Assembly: GCA_027016675.1 (NCBI GenBank)
Contig: JALUSH010000036.1
Location: 1-5,993, forward strand
DNA from: Thermodesulfovibrio sp.
GTDB lineage: Bacteria > Nitrospirota > Thermodesulfovibrionia > Thermodesulfovibrionales > JdFR-85
DNA length: 5,993 bases
Reading direction: 5' to 3'
Shown in pieces: positions 1-5,822 of this stretch. Under the pieces are notes generated by a model. That model had not been told where the DNA came from. It did no database searches and saw nothing but the letters and a program-made list of their open reading frames with translations. Position numbers and translations under genes: made by a program. How positions within the stretch are numbered: the first letter of the stretch is position 1; each line of letters starts with the position of its first letter.

Positions 1-1
1 C

Positions 2-79
2 CTCAGAGAATACACAGGCCAGAAGCGTAACAGGTTGTTTAGATATGAAGAGTATATCGCAATATTTAAAGAAAACTAA
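2..79 (+). CDS. Fic family protein, C-terminal end only
   Basis: An open frame enters from the left edge and ends at TAA 77-79, giving 25 residues that begin LREYTGQKRNRLF and end in EYIAIFKEN. The pattern 'L-R-E-x-T-G-x-K-R-x-R-L/V-F-x-Y-x-E-Y' is typical of the extreme C-terminus of many Fic/DOC-family proteins, in the winged-helix segment after the Fic domain. Fic enzymes usually transfer AMP from ATP to a protein hydroxyl group. The catalytic HPFxxGNGR motif would lie outside this window, so activity cannot be judged. The assignment rests on a short tail only. A transcriptional regulator with a similar winged helix is the main alternative. Confidence 0.6.
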   Translation, partial: LREYTGQKRNRLFRYEEYIAIFKEN

Positions 80-294
80 CCAACACAGAGTTCGCATCTT
101 GAATCTTGTCCTTTTGAGTTCTACAGAAAAAAGACCAGCATCTGCCTGCTGCCAAATCACTGAAATCAAGCATATTAGATTAATTTGAGGCGGATTGGAG
201 GTGTAAATTTATTAATTATAACTGAGCTTTCTATTCTACAGACTCACCAATTACAGGAAAGAAGGCGGTTTTTGAAAATATGGGAAAGCCTGGT

Positions 295-328
295 AAGCTT
301 CTTGTTGTATGCAAAGAGCTTCTTTTTT
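295..328 (+). terminator. Possible intrinsic terminator after the Fic-type gene
   Basis: AAGCTTCTTG (295-304) can pair with CAAAGAGCTT (312-321) across a 7-base loop. In RNA this gives nine pairs, one of them G-U, and one C-A mismatch. CTTTTTT follows directly at 322-328, so it would act on plus-strand transcripts leaving the Fic-type gene and stop them before the convergent ferredoxin-type gene. The stem is imperfect and modest in GC, so this is tentative. The rest of 80-334 shows no credible gene. Confidence 0.35.
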
Positions 329-334
329 AATAAT

Positions 335-1150
335 TCACCACAGGTCTGCCGTGTCTGGGATGGCTGTCCGGTCTTGGAGGGTTATTGCATCCTCACTACA
401 GACCGGCCTGCAGATGCCACAGCCATAACAGTTCATAAGATTGACAGCGCACTTCTCATTACGCCTGTCATAATTGATAGCCCTGAAATAGCATCTTCTT
501 AAACACTCCCTGCAGCCACTACATCTGGCCGGATCAATCTCTGCAACATACTCCCCCTTCCACATGACCCTGCCCATGTCCATCTTCAACTGGAATCTCC
601 ATGCCATACAGTCTCTGTCACAGTTACAGAGTGCTCCTATGAAGGGTGTGTTGAATGTCCATACACTATGGGTGTTGCCCTCGGTGTCAAGGTGTCTTAT
701 GAACTTCCTGGCCTCCTCCCTTGAGAGCCTCTCAAAGTCACTGAAATCAGGAACATCCTTCATTATGGGTGTGAGGTCCATGCCAATGCCGAAACAGTAT
801 CTCTTCTCCTTCCCTGTTGTAACCTTCCTGCAGATACAGGGAAGCCGGACAATTGTGGCTGTACTGTCAAGTATCCTCTCCACATCCTCTATGGGAAGGA
901 TCTGTCCGAAGTGGGTCTTCTTCTGGTGCCTGGTGACAAGGGGATAGGCAATGAGCCTGTAAATACGGGGGAACCGCTTCTTCCACCTGTAGCCCCTCTC
1001 AACATCAAACTTGAGGGAGCAATAAAAACCCTTCAGGTATGACTTCAGGTTTTCCTCTGAGTTTACCTGACGAAAGAGGTCCTCTGTGTAGTTGGTGATA
1101 TTTTCATACCATTTCTTTCCTTCACCATGTTTTGTGCAAAATTCACACAT
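335..1150 (-). CDS. 4Fe-4S ferredoxin-type protein with extra cysteine clusters
   Basis: This 271-residue protein is probably a cytoplasmic electron carrier or the iron-sulfur subunit of an unknown redox complex. It has 18 cysteines and no signal peptide or membrane segment. The C-terminal part holds two ferredoxin motifs of the CxxCxxCxxxC type: C210/213/216/220 and C241/244/247/251. Upstream are a CxC pair with a third cysteine (C105, C107, C119) and a CxCxxxC group (C175, C177, C181), which could bind another cluster. The N-terminus opens with a CxxC followed by KHGEGKKWY. ATG at 1150 is chosen because AGGAG (complement of 1157-1161) lies 6 bases upstream and the CxxC opening looks native. 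It is monocistronic as far as visible. The redox partner and substrate are unknown; the ferredoxin-type fold of the C-terminus is secure. Confidence 0.85.
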   Translation of the reverse strand: MCEFCTKHGEGKKWYENITNYTEDLFRQVNSEENLKSYLKGFYCSLKFDVERGYRWKKRFPRIYRLIAYPLVTRHQKKTHFGQILPIEDVERILDSTATIVRLPCICRKVTTGKEKRYCFGIGMDLTPIMKDVPDFSDFERLSREEARKFIRHLDTEGNTHSVWTFNTPFIGALCNCDRDCMAWRFQLKMDMGRVMWKGEYVAEIDPARCSGCRECLRRCYFRAINYDRRNEKCAVNLMNCYGCGICRPVCSEDAITLQDRTAIPDTADLW

Positions 1151-1177
1151 TCATCACTCCTGAGTGAAATACTCTCC

Positions 1178-1186
1178 ATTATATCA
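1178..1186 (-). promoter_or_regulatory. Extended -10 promoter of the ferredoxin-type gene
   Basis: On the minus strand this reads TGATATAAT, a perfect TATAAT hexamer preceded by the TGn extension of extended -10 promoters. No good -35 is seen 15-19 bases further upstream, as expected for this class. Transcription would begin near 1171, leaving a leader of about 20 bases that contains the AGGAG ribosome site of the ferredoxin-type gene. Confidence 0.5.
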
Positions 1187-1393
1187 AATCTGGCGGTAAC
1201 AAAACCCCATAAACCTTTCACATGTTCCTTTCTGACTTCTTAAGCTTTACGCTGCCTTTGCAATTACATATAAGGCCATGCTTGTTCATATAGATACACA
1301 TTTCGATTTAATAGCACAACATACCAATCTGGAAAACAGAGAGGCCTGCATCGATATTGAGGGGAAAATAGAATCCAACTTGATAGGGGTATA
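1187..1393. other. Intergenic stretch between tRNA-Ala and ferredoxin-type gene
   Basis: About 240 bases separate the tRNA 3' end from the ferredoxin-type start. Apart from the -10 element and ribosome site near its left end, I see no gene, strong hairpin or repeat here. No clear intrinsic terminator follows the tRNA, so some readthrough toward the ferredoxin-type gene is possible. Confidence 0.5.
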
Positions 1394-1469
1394 TGGTGGA
1401 GCTGAGCGGGATCGAACCGCCGACCTCGTGAATGCCATTCACGCGCTCTCCCAACTGAGCTACAGCCCC
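1394..1469 (-). tRNA. tRNA-Ala (anticodon GGC)
   Basis: This is a complete 76-base cloverleaf with an encoded 3' CCA. The acceptor stem GGGGCUG pairs with CAGCUCC and contains the G3-U70 wobble, the main identity element for alanyl-tRNA synthetase. The D arm is GCUC/GAGC, the anticodon stem is CGUGA/UCACG around loop AUGGCAU, and the T loop is UUCGAUC. The anticodon GGC lies at 1434-1436 and reads GCC and GCU codons. The two independent signals, fold and G3-U70, make the identity firm. It is transcribed on the same strand as the ferredoxin-type gene downstream. Confidence 0.97.
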
Positions 1470-1483
1470 ACTCTTTAATATAA

Positions 1484-1511
1484 ATTACTCATTTGTTTAA
1501 AATATTGTCAA
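1484..1511 (-). promoter_or_regulatory. Probable promoter of tRNA-Ala
   Basis: On the minus strand a perfect TTGACA -35 (1506-1511) is followed after 16 bases by AGTAAT (1484-1489), a four-of-six match to TATAAT. Transcription would start around 1477, giving a pre-tRNA leader of about 8 bases, which suits RNase P processing. The -10 is the weaker half; TAATTT with an 18-base spacer is an alternative. Confidence 0.5.
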
Positions 1512-1566
1512 GTCCTTGCCAGCAAAAGAGCTGGTGTTATGGATTTTTAAAGGAGGTTCAGATTAT

Positions 1567-1869
1567 ATGAAAAAGGAAGAACAGTACATCGAGCTAATAT
1601 GTAAAAGATTCTGTGCCTTTCATAAAGAGGGAAAGGAGACACTCTACTGTGGCACATACAGGTATCTTGTGTCTGAGTGCAAAGAGCAGGAAATTATGGA
1701 TACTCCTGAAAATCAGGCCCCTGCTTTTGATGAAGACAGATGGATAAAAGAAAACATCTGTTCAAAATGTGACTTTTTAGAAGATGGATGCGGATATCGG
1801 GAAGGAGAAGGCACACCTCCCTGTGGTGGATATGTGATAGTGGAATGGCTAAGGAAGAAAAATCGATAG
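1567..1869 (+). CDS. Small cysteine-rich conserved hypothetical protein
   Basis: This 100-residue soluble protein has eight cysteines in two groups: C12, C16, C28, C38 and C65, C68, C75, C86. The second group has the form CSKCDFLEDGCGY followed by PPCGGY, resembling small uncharacterised proteins I associate with anaerobic bacteria. Each four-Cys group could hold a metal or iron-sulfur cluster, but this is inference. ATG 1567 is preferred over the in-frame upstream TTG at 1516 because AGGAGG (1551-1556) sits 10 bases ahead and the upstream 17 residues look like untranslated leader. A small hairpin, CCAGC-AAAAGA-GCTGG (1519-1534), lies in that leader. The gene is transcribed away from tRNA-Ala and overlaps the convergent glycosylase gene by 21 bases. 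Function unknown. Confidence 0.75.
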   Translation: MKKEEQYIELICKRFCAFHKEGKETLYCGTYRYLVSECKEQEIMDTPENQAPAFDEDRWIKENICSKCDFLEDGCGYREGEGTPPCGGYVIVEWLRKKNR

Positions 1870-2499
1870 AGGACAGCCATTACATACCTGCTTTGTCCTG
1901 CAGTGCTCTTTGCCTACCCTTACAATCAGGGCATGATATTCATTAAAAAGCTCTGTATCCAGGGGAAGGGATTCGTGGAAGAGTTGCTGATAGGCTTCAT
2001 AATTATGAGAGCCATCCAGTATCTTATGACGGGAAAGGATCCTTTTTGTATATGCATCGATCACAAATACAGGATGTTCAAGCGCATACAGCAGTATGGA
2101 ATCAGCTGTTTCAGGCCCTATGCCCTTCACATTCAATAGATTTTCCCTCAACACCTCTGTCTTCTCTCCTTTCATCGCTTCTACACTGGCTGAGTAGTGA
2201 CTTATAAAATACTGCACAAAGGCCTTTAAGCGCCCTGCCTTGACATTAAAATAACCTGCAGGTCTTATTAAACTGGCAAGTTTCTGGCTCTTCATCTTCT
2301 GTATTTTATATGGATCCAACAGGTTTGCCTCTTTCAGGTTGTTTATTGCCCTTTCTACATTCTTCCAGTTTGTATTCTGGGTCAGGATAGCGCCAACCAT
2401 AACCTCAAAGGGGTCCTCTGCTGGCCACCAGAGCTGAGGACCGTAACGGTCATAGAGACATTGATAGATTGAATACAGAATCTCTTTAGTGTTTTTCAT
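1849..2499 (-). CDS. Endonuclease III-like (MagIII-type) HhH-GPD DNA glycosylase
   Basis: This 216-residue base-excision repair protein removes a damaged base from DNA. The HhH-GPD fold is shown by GAILTQNTNWKNVERAI (36-52), the helix-hairpin-helix LLNVKGIGPETAD (121-133) and catalytic Asp148 in VFVIDAY. In E. coli Nth the position of Glu130 is the Schiff-base lysine K120. Its replacement, together with the 'LTQNT' and 'GIG-x-E-S/T-AD' signatures, resembles Helicobacter MagIII, a monofunctional 3-methyladenine glycosylase. I infer a glycosylase without AP-lyase activity; the exact substrate is open. The C-terminus keeps C200, C206 and C209 of the Nth cluster loop, but the fourth Cys is replaced and the protein ends seven residues after C209. 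The start ATG has no Shine-Dalgarno site (CCTCC precedes it), so translation is probably coupled to the gene ending 12 bases upstream. Confidence 0.88.
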   Translation of the reverse strand: MKNTKEILYSIYQCLYDRYGPQLWWPAEDPFEVMVGAILTQNTNWKNVERAINNLKEANLLDPYKIQKMKSQKLASLIRPAGYFNVKAGRLKAFVQYFISHYSASVEAMKGEKTEVLRENLLNVKGIGPETADSILLYALEHPVFVIDAYTKRILSRHKILDGSHNYEAYQQLFHESLPLDTELFNEYHALIVRVGKEHCRTKQVCNGCPLSIFLP

Positions 2500-2511
2500 T
2501 GGAGGATGGCT

Positions 2512-3024
2512 TTACTCAAATCTGCTTTTTATCTTATTCAATGGAAATAACTCAACTACCTTCAAGGCTTCGTTAAAATCCATGTTTACATAATCAAGGA
2601 CAAATACAACACCTGACCCCTCAGTGATCTCTTTAACAAGAACAACAACTGAGCCTGTGGAATCCTTCCTGTTATGACTGACGCCTGTCTTGAAGCCTTT
2701 CAATATGGTGGTTTTAAGAAATGCCTCTTCACCCTCATAAGCCATATCCATCTGAAAGGGCATCCATATTGAATCAGCAGGAGCACCACCAATAATCATT
2801 ATATCCAATCGTTTTCCATCTTTTTTATAATGTCTTTCAACCCTTACCATCTCGCCCATGGAACCGCTCAAATAGGAGCCAGCAGGTGCATCAGCCTTCC
2901 AACCTTTAATGTCCACAAGCATGCTGTAAAGCTCAGGATACTGAGGCAGGGAAAATGCCCTGGTGCTTGAAATAATAATGGATAAAGAAATTGCAATAAC
3001 AAGGTAAATCCTTTTCATCATCAT
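2512..3024 (-). CDS. Secreted or periplasmic protein of unknown function
   Basis: A basic start (MMMKR) is followed by a hydrophobic stretch (IYLVIAISLSIIISS) and a likely signal peptidase I site after STRA, leaving about 148 residues without cysteine. There is no lipobox. The mature part is mixed alpha/beta by eye, with GWKADAPAGSY, VERHYKKDGKRLDIMIIGG and a C-terminal segment VFVLDYVNMDFNEALKVV. I recall similar small envelope proteins in Deltaproteobacteria but cannot name the family. Three consecutive ATGs (3024, 3021, 3018) are possible starts; a TTG at 3045 would add LSLLKY-type residues. No ribosome site is strong. It lies just upstream of the glycosylase gene on the same strand and probably shares its transcript, though no functional link is evident. 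Confidence 0.7.
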   Translation of the reverse strand: MMMKRIYLVIAISLSIIISSTRAFSLPQYPELYSMLVDIKGWKADAPAGSYLSGSMGEMVRVERHYKKDGKRLDIMIIGGAPADSIWMPFQMDMAYEGEEAFLKTTILKGFKTGVSHNRKDSTGSVVVLVKEITEGSGVVFVLDYVNMDFNEALKVVELFPLNKIKSRFE

Positions 3025-3089
3025 ATATTTTAACAAACTCAGCAAAAAAGCTGATACCCAGATGAAATTGAAAGAAGGAAAATGTTAAA

Positions 3090-3119
3090 ATGGAAATAAA
3101 TCTACAAAGTCTATTGTGA
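3090..3119 (+). other. Nine-codon leader frame ahead of purF
   Basis: ATG at 3090, with AGAAGGA (3073-3079) ten bases upstream, opens a frame encoding MEINLQSLL that stops at TGA 3117-3119. It is in the same frame as purF, and purF's TTG start follows six bases after the stop. This is either a short leader peptide allowing translational coupling, an old purF start interrupted by a stop, or chance. Confidence 0.3.
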
Positions 3120-3125
3120 AACAAC

Positions 3126-4550
3126 TTGGGAAAGCAGCAGGTAAATAGATATCTTCATCGAATCAGGGAATACTGTGGGATATTTGGCATTTATGGGCAT
3201 CCAGAAGCTGCCAATATAACCTACCTTGGATTACACGCATTACAGCACAGAGGACAGGAGGGGGCTGGTATATGTTCTTCTGATGGAAAACAGATATATA
3301 TTGAAAAGTCCATGGGGCTTGTTGCTGATATCTTTACAGATAAAAGACTTAAGAGGCTCCCCGGGTATATTGCAATAGGGCATAACCGATACTCCACGGC
3401 AGGAAGCAGTTCACTGAAGAATGTTCAACCCCTTGTTGCCAACTTTTCTCTTGGCAATATAGCAGTAGCACATAATGGAAATCTTGTTAATGCTGATGAA
3501 TTAAGACAGAGACTTGAAGAGGAAGGTGCAATATTTCAATCCAATGCAGACACCGAGGTAATCATACATCTCACCGCTCATGCAAGAGGCTCAAGCCTGA
3601 AGGAAAGGTTAATTCAGACCCTTCAGGAAATTTCAGGAGCTTATAGTCTTCTTATTCTCAGGGAAAAAGAACTTATTGCAATACGTGATCCCTTTGGCGT
3701 AAGGCCACTGTCACTGGGACGGTTTGATGGAGCCTATATTGTTTCATCTGAGACATGTGCCTTTGATCTGATTGGTGCAGAGTATATCAGGGATATCGAA
3801 CCTGGTGAGATGCTTGTTATTAATGACAATGGTCTTGAGTCTATAAGGGCTGTACATTCACCCCATAGGGCACACTGTATTTTCGAATTTATCTATTTTG
3901 CACGGCCTGACAGTTATATATTCGGCGGTAAAAATGTAAACAATATAAGAAAAAGCCTGGGAAGGATACTGGCAGAGGAAGCACCTGTGGACGCTGATGT
4001 GGTAATACCTGTGCCTGACAGTGGAATGCCTGCTGCAATCGGCTATTCAGAGCACTCTGGAATCCCTTTTGACCTTGGATTGATAAGAAACCATTATGTG
4101 GGCCGTACCTTTATCGAACCAAAACAGACTATAAGACATTTTGGAGTCAAGCTCAAACTGAACCCTGTAAGAGAGATATTGAATAACAGAAGGGTTGTTG
4201 TGGTGGATGATTCAATTGTAAGAGGCACTACCAGCAAAAAGATTGTTAAGATGATCAAGGAACTGGGGGGAGCCCGTGAGGTTCATATGAGAATAAGCTC
4301 ACCCAAGACAATAGGCCCCTGTTTCTATGGCATAGATACTCCCACAAGAAGAGAACTGATAGCCTCATCTCATATGGTGGATGAAATAAAAAGATACATA
4401 ACAGCAGACTCCCTGGCCTATCTCTCTATTGAGGGGCTCCAGAGGGCTGTTCCCAACCCTGATGATTATTGTTATGCCTGTTTTACTAACAACTATCCTA
4501 TAAGCTTCCCTGGAGAGCATCTCCTCCAGATGGACCTGTTCATAGTCTGA
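3126..4550 (+). CDS. purF: Amidophosphoribosyltransferase (glutamine PRPP amidotransferase)
   Basis: PurF converts PRPP and glutamine to 5-phosphoribosylamine, the first committed step of purine synthesis, in the cytoplasm. The 474-residue product has the usual family length. The N-terminal Ntn-type glutaminase domain shows nucleophile Cys17 (CGIFGIYG), HRGQEGAGI (41-49), RYSTAG (89-94) and AHNGNL (115-120). The C-terminal phosphoribosyltransferase domain has the PRPP loop VVVVDDSIVRGTTS (357-370). C251, C399, C449 and C452 match the four [4Fe-4S] ligands of the Bacillus-type enzyme, which is oxygen-sensitive. The first 16 residues would be a propeptide cleaved to expose Cys17. TTG 3126 is the only standard start codon between the in-frame TGA at 3117 and Cys17, and no Shine-Dalgarno site precedes it closely. 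It is divergent from the secreted-protein gene. Confidence 0.97.
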   Translation: MGKQQVNRYLHRIREYCGIFGIYGHPEAANITYLGLHALQHRGQEGAGICSSDGKQIYIEKSMGLVADIFTDKRLKRLPGYIAIGHNRYSTAGSSSLKNVQPLVANFSLGNIAVAHNGNLVNADELRQRLEEEGAIFQSNADTEVIIHLTAHARGSSLKERLIQTLQEISGAYSLLILREKELIAIRDPFGVRPLSLGRFDGAYIVSSETCAFDLIGAEYIRDIEPGEMLVINDNGLESIRAVHSPHRAHCIFEFIYFARPDSYIFGGKNVNNIRKSLGRILAEEAPVDADVVIPVPDSGMPAAIGYSEHSGIPFDLGLIRNHYVGRTFIEPKQTIRHFGVKLKLNPVREILNNRRVVVVDDSIVRGTTSKKIVKMIKELGGAREVHMRISSPKTIGPCFYGIDTPTRRELIASSHMVDEIKRYITADSLAYLSIEGLQRAVPNPDDYCYACFTNNYPISFPGEHLLQMDLFIV

Positions 4551-4594
4551 TTTTAGTACTTATATACCTATAAAAAAATTAAAATCATAAACCC

Positions 4595-4623
4595 TTGACA
4601 ATTCCAGACTATATCAGTATCAT
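4595..4623 (+). promoter_or_regulatory. Sigma70-type promoter of atpB-atpE
   Basis: A perfect TTGACA (4595-4600) is followed by a 17-base spacer and TATCAT (4618-4623), a five-of-six -10 match. Transcription should begin near 4630, giving a leader of about 30 bases that holds the AAGGAGG site of atpB. This separates the atp pair from purF, whose stop lies 45 bases upstream of the -35. Confidence 0.75.
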
Positions 4624-4661
4624 AATTACGATTTTTATCCTAACTACTAAGGAGGTAAAGT

Positions 4662-5336
4662 GTGGAAGAAGGTGGATATCTAATAAACATCCCTGGTGTG
4701 CCTCACTTTGTAGCATATTCTTGGTTAGCAATGTTAATACTCATTGTTGTATCTCTAATGGTCAGAAAATCCATGAAGCTTGTTCCAACCGGTATTCAGA
4801 ACTTTATTGAAACTGTTGTAGAGGCTTTATACAATCTCTGTGAGGATGTAATAGGACATCGCTGGGCAAGGGCACATTTTCCATTGATAGGTACCCTTGG
4901 AGTTTATATACTGCTTTGTAATTACATGGGTTTGATACCAGGGTTTGACTCTCCTACAGCAAATATCAATACCACTGCCTCCTGTGCGGTGCCCGTCTTT
5001 TTTGCCACTCATTACTATGGGATAAGAGTACATGGATTCAAGTATATAAACCATTTTCTTGGTCCAATCCGTAAAATATATGCACTTCCCCTCATGCTTA
5101 TAATGCTCTTTGTGGAGGTTATAGGTCATCTTGCACGACCTGTTACGCTCTCAGTAAGGCTATTTGGAAACATGATGTCAAAGCATATACTGCTTGGTGT
5201 GTTAGCAATACTTGCACCTATTGGTTTACCTGTACTTGTTCTTGGTCTGGGAGTACTTGTAGGACTGGTGCAGGCCTTCGTCTTTGTACTTCTCAGTGTT
5301 ATGTATCTTGCAGGTGCCGTAGAAGAGGCACATTAA
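4662..5336 (+). CDS. atpB: F-type ATP synthase subunit a
   Basis: Subunit a is the membrane stator that provides the two ion half-channels beside the c-ring. The 224-residue product is at the short end of the usual range. The essential arginine is R166 in LSVRLFGNM, preceded by EVIGHLARP with E152, and Q204 lies in GLVQAFVFVLLSVMYL of the last helix. About five to six hydrophobic helices can be traced, including VPHFVAYSWLAMLILIVVSL, the FPLIGTLGVYILL segment, and the final pair at 176-215. The GTG start is supported by AAGGAGG (4649-4655) six bases upstream and by the N-terminus ahead of the first helix. atpE follows 32 bases downstream in the same transcript. No atpI precedes it and no delta, alpha, gamma, beta or epsilon genes are visible, so F1 genes must lie elsewhere. 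Confidence 0.97.
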   Translation: MEEGGYLINIPGVPHFVAYSWLAMLILIVVSLMVRKSMKLVPTGIQNFIETVVEALYNLCEDVIGHRWARAHFPLIGTLGVYILLCNYMGLIPGFDSPTANINTTASCAVPVFFATHYYGIRVHGFKYINHFLGPIRKIYALPLMLIMLFVEVIGHLARPVTLSVRLFGNMMSKHILLGVLAILAPIGLPVLVLGLGVLVGLVQAFVFVLLSVMYLAGAVEEAH

Positions 5337-5368
5337 ATAAGTTTTTTTAAGAAAGGAGGAGTGCTTTA

Positions 5369-5707
5369 ATGAGGAAAAGAATTGCAGTTGCTCTCTTAGC
5401 TATTGTCATTGTAGCGCTTATTGCTCCCTTTGCCTTTGCTGAGGAGGCTGGTGCTGGTGCAGGCTCTGTGGCAACCACAATGGCTGTATTCGGTGCTGCA
5501 ATCGGCATCGGACTGGCTGCCCTCGGAACTGGTATCGGACAGGGGATTGGTCTTAGCAAGGCCTGTGAAGGTACTGCCAGAAACCCAGGTGCCTCAGGTA
5601 AGATCATGACCATCCTTATCATAGGTCTTGCAATGATCGAGTCTCTCTGTATCTATGCTCTGCTTGTTTCACTTGGTATTCTCATCAGTCAGAAGAGCTT
5701 CTTCTAA
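5369..5707 (+). CDS. atpE: F-type ATP synthase subunit c with N-terminal signal peptide
   Basis: Subunit c forms the rotating, ion-carrying ring of ATP synthase. The first helix (about 34-62) contains the Gly-rich GIGIGLAALGTGIGQGIG. The polar loop KACEGTARNP (64-73) contacts gamma and epsilon. The second helix carries the ion-binding Glu91 in GLAMIESLCIY. Gln58, Glu91, Ser92 and Tyr96 align with the Na+ ligands of the Ilyobacter c-ring, so Na+ coupling is plausible; this is inference. At 112 residues it is longer than the usual 70-90 because it starts with a 24-residue signal-like segment (MRKRIAVALLAIVIVALIAPFAFA) likely cleaved after AFA. ATG 5369 follows AAAGGAGGA (5352-5360) by eight bases. 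A strong terminator closes the transcript 32 bases after the stop. Confidence 0.97.
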   Translation: MRKRIAVALLAIVIVALIAPFAFAEEAGAGAGSVATTMAVFGAAIGIGLAALGTGIGQGIGLSKACEGTARNPGASGKIMTILIIGLAMIESLCIYALLVSLGILISQKSFF

Positions 5708-5738
5708 TAGAAAAATTTTGCCAGAAAGTATTATATTA

Positions 5739-5775
5739 GAAAGGCAGGATGTAATCTCCTGCCTTTCTTTGTTTT
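5739..5775 (+). terminator. Intrinsic terminator of the atpB-atpE transcript
   Basis: GAAAGGCAGGA (5739-5749) pairs perfectly with TCCTGCCTTTC (5757-5767), an 11-base-pair stem with a 7-base loop, followed by TTTGTTTT. This is a textbook rho-independent terminator on the plus strand and shows that the atp pair ends here. Confidence 0.92.
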
Positions 5776-5822
5776 GAGAATTATATTCAGTAGTATCCGG
5801 CAAAAGTACAAAAACTGTTTAA

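Noticed and set aside
45..188. 47-codon plus-strand frame overlapping the Fic-type tail
   Set aside because: No ribosome site, odd composition, and no recognisable domain.
185..947. Plus-strand open frames at 185-502 and 564-947
   Set aside because: Both largely lie opposite the ferredoxin-type gene, whose cysteine motifs and ribosome site are convincing; the plus-strand peptides show no recognisable features.
1218..1301. 27-codon minus-strand frame with a CNC motif between tRNA-Ala and the ferredoxin-type gene
   Set aside because: The ICNCKGSV stretch is suggestive of an iron-sulfur remnant, but there is no ribosome site and it is too short to support.
1278..1478. Plus-strand open frame with a GAERDRTADL-type C-terminal half
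   Set aside because: It is the antisense of tRNA-Ala; this peptide is a well-known false gene product created by tRNA genes.
3039..3054. TCAGC-A6-GCTGA hairpin in the divergent spacer, resembling CCAGC-AAAAGA-GCTGG at 1519-1534
   Set aside because: Five-pair stems with A-rich loops are common by chance; two copies with different stems do not make a family.
3117..3119. TGA in the purF frame read as selenocysteine
   Set aside because: No selenocysteine insertion hairpin is evident just downstream, and a Sec in the disposable propeptide makes no sense.
2933..3124. Minus-strand open frame overlapping the start of the secreted-protein gene
   Set aside because: It overlaps the signal-peptide region in another frame and has no supporting ribosome site or motif.
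4548..4587. Inverted repeat TGATTTTA / TAAAATCA after purF
   Set aside because: Eight AT-rich pairs with a 24-base loop are too weak for a terminator and could be chance.
4827..5129. Minus-strand open frame inside atpB, and similar frames opposite atpE (5347-5622) and within it (5421-5609)
   Set aside because: They are shadows of the two well-supported ATP synthase genes.
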